64,000 nt of DNA from Verticillium longisporum (taxonomy: Eukaryota > Ascomycota > Sordariomycetes > Glomerellales > Plectosphaerellaceae). A program made the position numbers and the translations under genes. Shown here one piece after another: positions 21,383-31,440 of this stretch. The notes beneath the pieces are model-generated. The model was not told the origin of the DNA. It worked only from the letters and a program-made list of their open reading frames with translations, and did no database searches. Where the stretch lies: NCBI GenBank assembly GCA_019188255.1, contig JAETXT010000002.1, forward strand, positions 6,627,011 through 6,691,010. Reading direction: 5' to 3'. Every line of letters begins with the position of its first letter. Positions within the stretch are counted from its first letter, which is position 1.

Positions 21383-21843
21383 ATTGTTACGTAGATCTGG
21401 CTATCCAAGGTCAGAGGAAGCCCGTCCAAGCCAGGGCGAGGCGAACAAGGAATGTGGCCAGTTAAACAGACATCAAGCCGACCCCAGCTTGGATCGAGGC
21501 CCTTCTGCGGAAGCGCGCGCATACATTGTGTGTCATGAATACAGATAGCACCAACTCGGGTCTGAAGTAGGCCATCACCGGTGGGTTTCATCATGGGGCG
21601 TCACGCATTGGAGCCACTGTTCGTTGCCGCATACTCCTGCTGGACCGCCAAGGGCGCTTGGATGAACAAGTTGACCAAGCGAGGCGGTCTCGGCATGCTC
21701 CAACAGTCACGGAGATACTAGCTGCGTGCGATTGGACATCGTCGAACTGTCACGTGAGATATACAGCTTACTAAGTTTTGGGGCAAGGACAACTGTGCAG
21801 ACTCCAAATACGGCCATTCCTGTCTTCTCCCTCATCCCCGATA
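21383..21843. other. divergent intergenic region
   Basis: Spacer between the kinase start at 21382 (minus) and the ORF starting at 21844 (plus). It contains TCACGTGA at 21750-21757. Confidence 0.4.
21750..21757. promoter_or_regulatory. TCACGTGA E-box palindrome
   Basis: Fourth TCACGTGA of the window, 94 bp upstream of the ATG at 21844. The context (followed by GATA) differs from the other three. The regulatory role is inferred. Confidence 0.3.
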
Positions 21844-22973
21844 TGAATCCGACACTCCCAGCACCCGACTATGTCACAGAGCAGCAGTTCTGGTGGCCCT
21901 GGAATAAGTTCCGTTTACCCCCCGACGCCCTATATACCACGCTCCACGAGCGCTTCAACACCAGGTCAAGCACCATCCAAGAGCCTTCCGCATTTCACCG
22001 CGACGTTGTCGAATGTGGCAACAACTCATCTACCGTGGAAGAGTTCTACAATAAGCTCGCCGGGCGGAAGAATGAGCGCATCAACGAGATCGATATCGCA
22101 TGGACGGATGTAAGCTTACTTTTGGGGGGGACACCGTCCAGCTTTTCGTGTCCCCAATGTGGAGGATGCTTGCAAGAGGAAAACTCGGGGGAAGAGTACC
22201 AGGCATCCCGTTGGGAAGCGTACGTACGTTACTGTCGATCTATGTCGGCTGATCGTCTGGTTCTATACTTTGACGAGTATGCCAGAAGCGAGCGTCAGCG
22301 CCAGAAGATAGAGAGAGACGAGGCTCGGAGGGTGCTGGATACATACTGCCCTCTGGGACAGCGCGGACGTCAGCGCCAGGCAGAATCCTCTCCTCCGACA
22401 TCGGATCGCGCGGGATCAAATACAGACCCGAATACTCAACCGGATACACCAGAGTCGCCTCCTCTCATGACATCGACGACACAGTTCAACCCGGATGATA
22501 GACGGACGGGCTTGCCCCAGACGTAGGCATCAGATCTCCTACGAAGAAGGAGGCGGAGCAAAAACCCTACCGGTCGAGGCGCCGGTGCTGAAGGACGGCA
22601 TAATATGCCTCGATCATTCACTGCGCCTCCCGACTTGATGCGCACGCATAGCGAGGGATCCTCTTCGACATCCTCATCAAACGCATCTCGACGAAGGAGC
22701 TCCGTTGCCTATCAGCAAGCGACGTCTGCCTCGCCATCGGCTCCAGACGCACGTCCGGCCAAGCGAAAGGGTGTCAGTGACAGCGCGTTGGGAAGTGGTG
22801 ACGAGTCCCTACGGCACCGAGCAAAGAGACGGCGACCATTACCAGGCCTTGCCGGAACTGGCTATCGCGTGGAGGAGGTCAGGCCATTGCAGGGTGGATG
22901 TCCAACCTCGGAGGGTGAGAGCCTTGAGCGGCTGTCTGGTCGTCAAAATCCTTCGAGCGGTTCTCCAGCATAG
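21844..22973 (+). CDS. unrecognised protein, open frame split by one TAG
   Basis: From the ATG at 21844 (MNPTLPAPDYVTEQQFWWPW) a 227-codon frame ends at a TAG, 22524-22526. The same frame then stays open to 22973 (ASDLLRRRRRSKNP... ending SSGSPA), so the two parts look like one gene. The first part contains a CPQCGG pair, which could be half of a zinc ribbon, and a charged helix (EYARSERQRQKIERDEARR). The second part is Ser/Arg-rich with nuclear-signal-like KRRR clusters. I cannot assign a family. The TAG may be a real nonsense mutation, part of an unrecognised intron, or the true end. It lies head-to-head with the kinase at 21382. Confidence 0.35.
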
Positions 22974-23030
22974 CAAGCGCATCTATACGTTGGCTGAGAA
23001 AGACTGTATTTCATCTCGCTCTTGGAGCAG

Positions 23031-23771
23031 TCATATGTACCAGGACCAGGTGCTCTGAGAAACTTCGTGTCGGGCATACCACCCCGCCTCACTCGCAGTG
23101 ACTCTGGGACAGAGCAGCGCAGACACGCCCGCAGGGCGTCTCAAGTTCATCGCTGGAAGAGGGAGGACGGCCAGAAAGCATGACGAACAACGATGGAGAT
23201 GCGGCGACGGCATTGTGGAGGGTTGGTAGGAATCTCGGCCCTGCGCACATCCCGAAGCAAGCCGGTAGTTGACTAGCCAAGTGCCGGAAGCGCCCGTGAC
23301 CAATGCAAACTTGACTTCGCCGACCGTTCCTGTTCCCTCTGAAGGCAAGGGTCCGTGGGTGGTCGGGGTGATGATGGGGCCTGATAAATTCAGAGCGAGC
23401 CCGAAGATACGAGACGCGGCGATGTTGTTAGTGCTCTGCGGGCCGACTACGTACGCGCTTTGCTCAGTGACGGGATGTGACCAACCAATGAGTGGTTTTG
23501 TGCCTCGTCCACTGGCGAGGAGCTTGTATCCACTCTCTGCACATACCTCTTCCCTTAGGTATGTCGGCTCAGTGGCGGAGTATGGCAGAACTATAGTCCG
23601 AGATGATGAGCATGCGTGCTTCGTCAACTTGACTTGGCTCATCGTCCGCGTCGTGGTCCCCTTCCTCGCCCTCTCCCTTTCGAAGACGCTCTGAACTGTA
23701 AAGCAACCACGTTCGGCAATGACATCGATTGTGTCGTTTCGACCTTGGCCTGCAAGCTTATGGGCGTTCAT
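23031..23771 (-). CDS. unrecognised ORF
   Basis: An open frame of 246 codons from the ATG at 23771 (MNAHKLAGQGRND...). The middle (SQVKLTKHACSSSRTIVLPY ... GEVKFALVTGASGTWLVNY) has natural-looking composition and codon use. It overlaps a shorter plus-strand ORF at 23269-23694, and only one of the two can be coding. No domain was recognised. Confidence 0.25.
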   Translation of the reverse strand: MNAHKLAGQGRNDTIDVIAERGCFTVQSVFERERARKGTTTRTMSQVKLTKHACSSSRTIVLPYSATEPTYLREEVCAESGYKLLASGRGTKPLIGWSHPVTEQSAYVVGPQSTNNIAASRIFGLALNLSGPIITPTTHGPLPSEGTGTVGEVKFALVTGASGTWLVNYRLASGCAQGRDSYQPSTMPSPHLHRCSSCFLAVLPLPAMNLRRPAGVSALLCPRVTASEAGWYARHEVSQSTWSWYI

Positions 23772-23851
23772 ATCTCGCCGATTTGGCCGCAACACACCTT
23801 CCTACAACACCGAGCAGCTCAAGTCGTCCAGGGTCGGCGTCCGAAATCTGA

Positions 23852-24766
23852 GGTCAAGAAACGTCCGCTAACAGCGAGCAGCGAGCAGCTCCTGCAATCG
23901 CCGAAGACACTTCCGACACCCCGCACCGACTGGTTATTGTCTCTGCTTCCTTCCAGCATGACGCGACGCCAAATCAACCGGACAAGGATCACACGAGAGA
24001 GGTATACTACACGCGCAAAGGCAAATTCGTCGGTTGCGGCAGTAACGTCATTGTTGAACAACTAGACTCTGGGCATATCATCAAATCACCGCTTCCAAAC
24101 CCCTTCAAACCGAACCAAGAAGAACGAAACCGACGAAAGATGGAGCGCGAGGTAGCGATCTATGAACACCTGGGTTCTTGTCCTCATATCCCAAGACTCA
24201 TCAGTTGGGATCCCATCCCGGCGACGCTCACATTGGAATGCTTGGCCAATCAAGATCTGCACCAATATGTACAGAGCGGAGTCGAAGTACCCTTCTCAAT
24301 TCGCACGCGATGGGCATCACAGGCGGCCACAGCCCTGGCTGCTCTACACTCCGCTGGAGTGACGCATAACGATGTTGCGCCACGAAACTTCCTACTCGAC
24401 GGCTCCCTGAATTTACGAATCTGCGACTTCGCTTCAAGCTCACTCCCGAATGGCTCGGCTCCTGAGGATGCGCCGGGGCCAAGGTATCAGTCTCACAGGT
24501 GGGCTCCAGGGTATCTTCCGACCCAAGCAGACGACATTTTCGCCCTGGGCTCGGTGATCTATTTCATCATGACTGGACTGGAGCCTCTGAGCGAACTAGA
24601 GGATGAGGAGGTTGAGTATCAATTCGCCACAGGGCATTTCCCTGATACTCAGATCCTTCACGGAGAGCTCATCCAGACATGCTGGCGCGATAGAACAACC
24701 ACTGCGACACGTGTTGTGGATCTTTTGAACGAAGGCAACGGTTGCGAAGAGGCGTATTATCATTGA
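23852..24766 (+). CDS. small protein kinase with DFA in place of DFG, N-terminus unresolved
   Basis: Open frame from just after a TGA at 23849-23851 to the TGA at 24764. The N-lobe reads VYYTRKGKFVGCGSNVIVEQ, then HIIKSPLP (candidate ATP-anchoring Lys) and MEREVAIYEHL (helix C Glu). The C-lobe has VTHNDVAPRNFLL (HxD catalytic loop with Ala-Pro-Arg replacing Lys-Pro-x) and ICDFASSS, where the Mg-binding DFG is DFA. The helix ADDIFALGSVIYFIMTG matches subdomain IX. No ATG lies upstream in this frame, so either an upstream exon exists, translation starts at the Met at 24140 (losing most of the N-lobe), or the sequence has an indel near 23880. Fungal genomes carry many such divergent small kinases, often species-specific. 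The kinase fold is clear; activity is uncertain. Confidence 0.6.
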   Translation, partial: GQETSANSEQRAAPAIAEDTSDTPHRLVIVSASFQHDATPNQPDKDHTREVYYTRKGKFVGCGSNVIVEQLDSGHIIKSPLPNPFKPNQEERNRRKMEREVAIYEHLGSCPHIPRLISWDPIPATLTLECLANQDLHQYVQSGVEVPFSIRTRWASQAATALAALHSAGVTHNDVAPRNFLLDGSLNLRICDFASSSLPNGSAPEDAPGPRYQSHRWAPGYLPTQADDIFALGSVIYFIMTGLEPLSELEDEEVEYQFATGHFPDTQILHGELIQTCWRDRTTTATRVVDLLNEGNGCEEAYYH

Positions 24767-25542
24767 CCGCTGACGATAAGTGCCCTCGTAATCTATCCCC
24801 AGATGCTCGCTCAATTAGCGAGCGGCGAATCCTTCATCGCCATGTTTTGGGCATACCCCATGACTTCTGCTTTGCGCCAAGGCCTTCTCTTGGGGATTGG
24901 CACACTGTTGTTTGGTCTCCTTGAACTGTTCACATCCGTCTATAACAACAATCTCGCCCGGGGCATCGGAGCAACCGCAGCCCTTGAATTTCTTCGGCGT
25001 GACGTATTTGGTACACATGTTGTGCTTTTCTGCTGAACAGTTACTTCATGCCCTATTGCCAACCTCCGGGGGACTTGCCTATTTGCTTTCAAGTACGTCT
25101 TGTATCGTGACTGTTTGCGATGGTTGAGGAACAGCGGCGCAGACCATCGGTCGCCACCCGTATATATCTTTCCGGCATGTTGGTGTTCGCCTGCTGCTAC
25201 CCCGCTTTTCTTGCACCGTGACCCACGTAATGTGCGTCGATGCATTCATTCATCGTTCTCATTGCCTATTTCAGACACCGAAGAGCTGTAGATGGAGTGC
25301 AGCCCCTCTCGGGCTCGGCGTTCGACCATAGGGTACCTTATCTCAGCCCGACCCCGCCTCCCTTATTCCAAGCTCGAGTACAATCGCCGCCTCCAACCAC
25401 TCACCAATTGTCTCTCAATCTCAACTTTCGTTCAGAGGTTTGATAAGGCCCACAGGGCTTCTCTGAGATTAGTCAGGTAACATATAATTTGGGGGCCGAT
25501 GCTGGCGAGGGAATCTCGTTTGGGAAGACAATGAGTCGTTTA
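24767..25542. other. intergenic, nothing recognised
   Basis: About 780 bp downstream of the small kinase. Only short ORFs without domains. Confidence 0.4.
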
Positions 25543-26616
25543 CTAATTCTTTGCATACAATGAAGCCCACGTCCCAACCTCTGCTTTACAAGTTTCGCAG
25601 TGACGCCAGCGCATATTCATGCCAAAGTGCTGGCTGCGTTCGAAGCACCCTTCATTGAGCCGTTTTTGTTTCTTTCTGTCCTTCTTTTTCCTTTTCAAAG
25701 ACCCAGAAGCAGCATCATAGCCATCAGGACCGAGAACGTCGGCTGGCAAGGGCTCTGTCTCAGGCTCTTCCTCTACCGCGAGGTCGGGCTCAGGTCCTTC
25801 CTCTACCGCGAGCTTGAGCTCAGGCTCTTCCTCTACCGCGAGGTCGGGCTCAGGTTCTGCCTCTGGTACAGGCTTGTCGGCTGGGCGATGATCAGAAAAG
25901 AGCAACTGCTTGGCTGAGTTACACGTGTCAACTCTTGCGAGAGGACCCTCATCGCTCAGTGTAGATCCAGCAGGAGTGTCAGCATTTGCCACGCAGCTGG
26001 ACAGTAGCTCTTGCAGCAGCAGGTGGCTAACTGCATCCGTCGTCGAAAGTAGTCGATGAATGGCGTTCTAGTCAAACAGTTCTGGATGACGGAGTAAGCG
26101 ATGACAATTATCTCTGACCGGGTCGTGGAGCCACGTATCATCCTTCGAGGTAGGATCACAAGTTCGCTTTAGCAACCTCCAATAGCCTCAGTGGAGGGCA
26201 GGACCTGGCCACTTGCATGATTTGCTTCTTTACGGGCCGTTCCAGACCTTCAACGCGGTATTGTTGAGCAAATCGGCAGACCTGGAGGCCGGTTTCGAGG
26301 GCATCTGTTGATTTTGGTCCACCTTGCGTCTGTCCGTCGGCCGCTGAGAGCTGGCAAATGTCTGGGTAGAGATAGTTGATCAAAACACGACCTGGCCTCG
26401 GGTACATCCTTGAGCTTGATGGCAGGTACAAGGGGGTCAGGGCGGAGGGCATTCACCGTCACAAACTTGGGCAAGAGGCCGCTGTGGACGTGATACTTTT
26501 TCGAATCAGCAAAGAAGACCAAGCGTATTTCAGTGAGAAAAGGGCTACAACAGGCCAGCAGAATTCGATACGGGTGATATCGTAACCTACGATTCGCAGG
26601 ATACTATTGAAGCCAT
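25543..26616 (-). pseudogene. BTB/POZ-domain gene, interrupted as read
   Basis: Reading down the minus strand from the ATG at 26616: MASIVSCES, a likely 46-nt intron (donor GTAGGT, acceptor GTAG), then PFLTEIRLVFFADSKKYHVHSG and PAIKLKDV. This is a BTB fold with the HVHSGLL core typical of fungal BTB proteins. The frame shifts near 26390-26400 (removing one G gives PEPGRVLINYLYP) and continues through QVCRFAQQYRVEGLERPVKK. It shifts again near 26162, runs through SKDDTWLHDPVRDN, meets a TAG at about 26067, and continues in frame (AIHRLLSTTDAVSHLLL) into the last ORF, 25992-25543. That ORF has an acidic EPEPDLAVEEE repeat, a KRKKKDRKKQKR basic patch and a terminal CETCKAEVG. It could be a decaying gene, or an intact one with indel errors plus an unrecognised intron over the TAG. 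Confidence 0.55.
25765..25854 (-). repeat. coding minisatellite, 3 x 30 bp
   Basis: Three consecutive 30-bp units at 25765, 25795 and 25825. Units 1 and 3 are identical and unit 2 differs at a few bases. They encode the decapeptide-like repeat (E)PEPDLAVEE in the BTB gene. Confidence 0.85.
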
Positions 26617-27241
26617 TCTGGATTTCGCAACCGGGTTGGAATTAACGGTTAGGACACAGCTAAGAAAATGGCCAGGGTTCGGAGTATTTTAATCTTGCAC
26701 TGACGACTTGCTGAGTTCGTGACATGTCTCAGATAAGTGATTACCTGCTCGGATCTGAACTCTGTTGATTGGGTCGGCGGTCAGCGTCTTCAAGTTGGGT
26801 CTCAACGCATCAACTGTTTGGCGGACATGCTCGATGACGTACGTCGCCGCCGTCTATTGAAGGGTAAAACTATATTCCGAGCAGCACACATGCATCGTAC
26901 TCGTGTACACTGTCCGCATAGAAGAGAGATCGCACAGTGAGGATCTCTGTTTTATTCTTCAAAGAGAGAAAAGAGGAGGACACTTTTATTGCTCTTGATT
27001 GTATCAATCTCGCGTCTCGTCATTCCATGAGACCTCCTCACATCATCTTTCTGTACGCATCCCACGTAGTGTTGGTGGCTTGGCAAAGACGCGTCTCAAT
27101 GCATCATCTATGACCGTGTGATAAGAGGCCACTCTTTTGCATTGAGCGACCGTAGACACAGATCCAGCAGCCCCCCGACCCCGGCTCACCTCAACCAACC
27201 CGTCGGGAGGGCTCGTGTCAGTCGGCTGCAGTTTGGTGTGT
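26617..27241. other. intergenic, nothing recognised
   Basis: Between the BTB gene start and the MARVEL gene stop. No supportable gene or RNA. Confidence 0.4.
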
Positions 27242-27796
27242 TCAGACCCTGGCGCGGCCGGTGAAGCGCGAGTGGCGCTCGCGGTGACGGAACCAGTAGA
27301 TGCCCATGAAGATGGCCGTGATCAGCCAGAGCAAGGCATTGGCGAGGAGCACCCAGACTGCGTTCTTCATGCGCTCGATAGCACCGTCGCCCTCGGCGTT
27401 TTCGTTGATGAACATCTGGAGAGGAAGGTACAGTGTCAGCAGGTCATGTTTTTGCGGGAGAGTAGGGAAGGGTGGCTAGCATCGGGTCCTACTCACATGG
27501 CCAAAGATGCCGAATGCAACGATCCAGAGGACGAAGAGGACAAAGTCCCACACAAAGGTGAAGGCGAAGCGCAGGATGAACGGGACCATAAAGAGGAGGG
27601 CCGTCAAGGCGGAGAGGGCGCCGACGACGACGGCGTAGACCCATTTCGCGTCGACGTAGCTGTCGGCCTCGCGCGCGCGCTGCAGATCGGTGCCATAGAG
27701 ACCGATGACGGTGATGGCGAGGACGAACTGGAAGAAGTGGATGACGGTCAGGGAGAGGTAGACCACCCCCAGCTCGAGAATCGACTTGAAGCCCAT
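27242..27796 (-). CDS. MARVEL-domain four-TM membrane protein
   Basis: Two exons, 27796-27497 and 27415-27242, with an 81-nt intron (donor GTGAGT); 157 aa. Start at MGFKSILELG; upstream in-frame sequence lacks conserved features. Four hydrophobic helices are visible: about residues 9-31 (VVYLSLTVIHFFQFVLAI), 50-72 (WVYAVVVGALSALTALLF), 76-99 (FAFTFVWDFVLFVLWIVAF) and 120-142 (WVLLANALLWLITAIFMGI). A short polar loop with EGDGAIERMK lies before the last helix, and the tail is basic. This is the layout of fungal MARVEL proteins related to Nce102, which act in plasma-membrane or secretory-pathway organisation. Which paralogue it is cannot be told from the sequence alone. No defects. Confidence 0.9.
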
Positions 27797-29530
27797 CGTG
27801 GCGATACTTTTGGGTATTTGCTTCCTTATCGCGGCGTTGTGATGCGGTTGTTGATTGCAGTGAATCGTAGTATTGGTGATGACGTCGTCGTAGTGGTGTG
27901 CTTCGCGATTGACAGGGTCAACAGGTCTGTTGCTGGAGGTATCGATTTGGTGTTGTGGAAGGAACAAGCAGAGAAGTCGAGCAGGCGGGCTGTTTATTGA
28001 TTAAAAGCAAATCGGCCTTGGCGCAACCCTGTCGGTGAATCAAGAACTGGTCACGATCAGGTTCTTGTTTGCTGGCGAGTACACCAAATAATCTCTTCCC
28101 TCCCTTAGACCAAAACTCTAATCCCATGAACTGGCGCACCTTTTTGGGCAAGGGAAGGGGGGGGGAGGGGCGCGTGGTGCCCGGCTCAGTTCAGCTCCGA
28201 CTCCAACAAATCCAGGGTCCAAGGCCCAGTTCCTGTCGATGACAAGGGACAGTAACCCTATGACGCACTTGAGCGGGCTTTCTGCCAACATGATTGGCTG
28301 TCCTAACGCTCCCCCTTCACTGCATTTCGTCCGATGACTCCACTGACAGCACTGACCGCACGCTGTGGAAGGGGCCGCTCAAGACCGCCTGACCTCGAAG
28401 CTATGCGAACACCTGCCACGGGACGCTGACGTTTGGGGACGGTGCTCGTGATGCGCCTGGTACATCATTGGCTCATCGGCTCGGCGGTGAGGGCTTCGAT
28501 TGCTGCAGCCTTGCGTCTCGACTGTCGTTGAGCGAGGATTTGCAGCGCCGTTGACGGCTCTTACAATGTGCACATGGGTTCTTTCTAGTTTTTCTGAGCA
28601 CTCTGTCTTGTCAAATTCACTATATCAGCACCGGCGCGTCAAAACTTGACTTGTGGATTCTTCAGCCACCATGTCAGGGCTTGCATCTGAGCGTGAGAAT
28701 GATTACGTTCTGATAGAAGCCCTTGCACGTCGTGTGGTTGAAGGAAGGAACTCCTGTGATGCAGTTAGTCAGCAGACACTATAAAACGTAGCCCTGGGGG
28801 CACGTTGGCGACTAAACTAAGCCAGATACAACAACACTTATCCACCTAATACCATTAACTGTTTTTGTGGTGCCTGGCATGTATACCTATAAAAACAGTT
28901 GGTATTAGGTGGATAAGTGTTGTTGTATCTGGCTTAGTTTAGTCGCCAACGTGCCCCCAGGGCTACGTTATATAGTTCCTGCTGACTAACTGAATCACAG
29001 GAGTCCCTTCCTTCACCTATGCTCGATCCACTCGCGTCTCGACGATAGCGCCAAGAACTAGCGATACCTGCATCGAACCAGTGGCCACAGTGAGGTCACA
29101 CAGAAACCGAAAAGAAACTCTGTACCTATCAGGCTCAACATGAGACTGACGTATTGCCGGGCACGTTCGGCACAGTTTCTCATTTCATGCCTTCAAAAAA
29201 AGTCAAGAGTGTCTTCAATTCATCCCCGACGACTGCTTGAATCAGCGCCGACTGGTCCAAGGCCGAGTCCCATGGTCATTGTGTGGCGTGGCCAGGTCAC
29301 GTCGCAAGCAAAAAAGTAAGCAAGATACATAATGTAGAAAAAAAATCAGGTGGCTTCGAATGAGCTTTGCAAGGCTACTTCATAATATTTTACAAACATG
29401 GGCATCAGCCCTATGGTACATCTGCTGTACAGCGACGCGGGATTTTCCCAACACCCTCTCATGGGCGGGATCCGCCATCGGGTATCCTAGAAAAACATTG
29501 TGTGAACACGCTCGTCGTATGACTGTGGTT
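27797..29530. other. intergenic region carrying a foldback element
   Basis: About 1.7 kb between the MARVEL start and the mS45 stop. The main content is the inverted repeat at 28739-29015. A G-rich tract lies at 28156-28170. No gene was seen. Confidence 0.6.
28739..29015. repeat. 277-bp foldback (long hairpin) element, possible MITE
   Basis: Left arm 28739-28866 and right arm 28891-29015 are reverse complements around a 24-bp loop (28867-28890). The inner 69 bp starting ACGTAGCCCTGGGGGCACG are identical between arms. The outer 40 bp differ at several positions, and there is one 3-bp indel near the loop. No coding frame spans it. It could be a miniature inverted-repeat element or foldback transposon. 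As RNA it would fold into a stem of about 125 bp. Clear target-site duplications were not identified. Confidence 0.9.
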
Positions 29531-30710
29531 TCACGGCACCGACAGCGGGACGTTGTTGCGACCCCTTTTGCGGTCGTCAAACGGCACGCCGTACCGCGCA
29601 CCAATGCCCTTGTGGCCGCGCCCGGTCTTGCCGACAACCTCGACATTGACGTCCTGGAAGCGGTACTCGAACCGCTTCGTGTCAACACGAGACGTTTGCG
29701 ACATCTCGAGCTGCACCTTCTTCTGGTGCTTCTCTTTGAGGCGGTCCTCCTCAGCTCGCGTGTCGGCTTTGAACTTGAAAAGGCTCGTCTCGAGGGGGAC
29801 ACCCTCAAGGGTAGCCTTTTGTAGCTCGATGAGCTGCGTATGCGGCGCACGCCTGTCGGCCGGCAGCAAGCTGCGGTGGAAGGCCTCGGCGGCATCCTCG
29901 CGTGTGAAGACGCGAGACTCAGAGGTGGGCACGAAGAGCTGCTGTTGTGAGAGCTTGTGAACATCAATCTCGTGGATGGGTTCATGCTCGAACTGGTTCT
30001 CAGGGTTGTAGCTTGTGGTGGGCACCATGCCGAGTATTGCCTTGGAATATGGCTTTGCCAGCTGTTTCCCCTACAAAGTAATGTGTTAGCCAGTTGCTTT
30101 CTCCAATAGCGTCCATGCAACGAATAGAGAAGTAAACAGCTAATCAGCGAGGCTCGCAGTGCCAATATTGTAACCATGTTGTGCGTCTTCAAGACTAATC
30201 GATTTGTGAAAGATGGATCATCATGAAAGCTGTGATAGAGATATCTATCAAGAGAGAGAGAAAAAAAAAAGTAGCGACGATTCTTACCTTTGCCTCCCAC
30301 TGCTTCTCCATGGCCTTCAGCCGCACCACGGCAGCGACGCGGCGGATGTCGACACCCAGATCAGCCGAAACGGCCTTCAGCGATAGCTTTTGTTGCGTGA
30401 CACGCTTGAAGATCTCCTCTCGCATGCTCTCGTCCAGAACGCGTGGGCTCCTGAAGAGCGGGTTGAGGGGGAACGGCTGATCGGCGGCCTGACCGAGATA
30501 CTTGGTGCCATAAGTCGGCGCTTCCTCGAAACGGCGGCCAGACCTTTCCATCCACTGGTACATTGAATTGCGCAGTTGCGACGTCTTCTCGCAATGCGAC
30601 GTCGTGGAGAAGGGGCACGTGGTCTTGGCCAGACCCAGGCGCCGTGCTGTCGGTCGCGTGCAGCGCTTGGCCGTCATGGCCATGGCCGACGATGCCGGAC
30701 GCGCGGCCAT
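29531..30710 (-). CDS. mitochondrial small-subunit ribosomal protein mS45 (MRPS35 family)
   Basis: Two exons, 30710-30288 and 30070-29531, with a 216-nt intron (donor GTAAGA, acceptor TTTGTAG); 320 aa. The start ATG at 30710 gives an Arg/Ala/Ser-rich presequence (MAARPASSAMAMTAKRCTR) typical of mitochondrial import. The body has the fungal mS45 blocks GTKYLGQAADQPFPLNPLF, LSLKAVSADLGVDIRRVAAV and the C-terminal KFKADTRAEEDRLKEK ... GIGARYGVPFDDRKRG. It is a component of the mitoribosome small subunit; this family is annotated in Pfam as eukaryotic mitochondrial regulator/MRP-S35. The frame is clean. The call rests on my recognition of the family pattern. Confidence 0.83.
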
Positions 30711-31440
30711 CCTTGTGAAGTATGGGAAAGGTGTGGAGGTTGAATTGCAGGGTCGCCGAACGCGAGCCTCGATGCGTTGTCCTATGGCGGATGGTGCATT
30801 TGGGATGTCGCGGTCGTGCTTTGATGGACCGACCACGGTCAAGTTGTTGAGTAGGAAGAAAGGAGAGTCGGCCTGGCACCAGTTTTGAGGTCGGGGACAC
30901 GAAGCAAATTTTCCAGGTGAGTGGTCCGTGCTCCGAAGCTCCAGGCGAGCTCCACGGGCCGGCCCTGTCCCGGTGTCGAGCCCCGTGGTTCGCAACCAAG
31001 CATTGCGATTGCAATCAGGCAAATTTCAATAAGCGGTCGGTCATCTGTCGCGACGGTCGCATGGCCGTGAAGAAGCAATGCTTGAAAGGATGACAGCTTG
31101 GAATACAAGTTAATTGGTATATATCGGTTCCTCATCACAGTCTTTCCATGCTTGGTATTAAACGTGCTGCACTGGCTGAGATTTAGACTGCCCTCCGTAG
31201 CCCTGACGCTTGTGGGAGAAGTCTTGACATTGCGTAATATTTATGTAGGTGTATGTGTGTGTGTGTGTGTGTTCTCGAGGATTAGTGTACTCTGCTCTCT
31301 TATATGCGAAAAGAAGAAGCTCCTCTTCCTGCGGCGCTGGTGATTTGGTATTACTTTGTACACGACCAATACGTTGTACAACAAAAGAACTGCCGTTGTG
31401 AGACTGGGGCTTAATCGTGTACTGCCCCTCGTGATATATC
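30711..31440. other. intergenic region, mS45 promoter and SSK1 3' flank
   Basis: About 730 bp between two minus-strand genes. It contains a (GT)n tract at 31255-31273. No gene. Confidence 0.5.
31255..31273. repeat. (GT)n microsatellite
   Basis: About nine GT units, about 170 bp downstream of nothing coding and just 3' of SSK1 in the minus orientation. Confidence 0.85.

Noticed and set aside
18337..26616. RIP (repeat-induced point mutation) as the cause of the broken genes
   Set aside because: The breaks are mainly one-base indels in homopolymers rather than C-to-T changes, and the segment is not strongly AT-rich.
27215..28000. 261-aa plus-strand ORF rich in Glu/Asp
   Set aside because: Antisense to the MARVEL gene, whose hydrophobic exons and splice sites are convincing.
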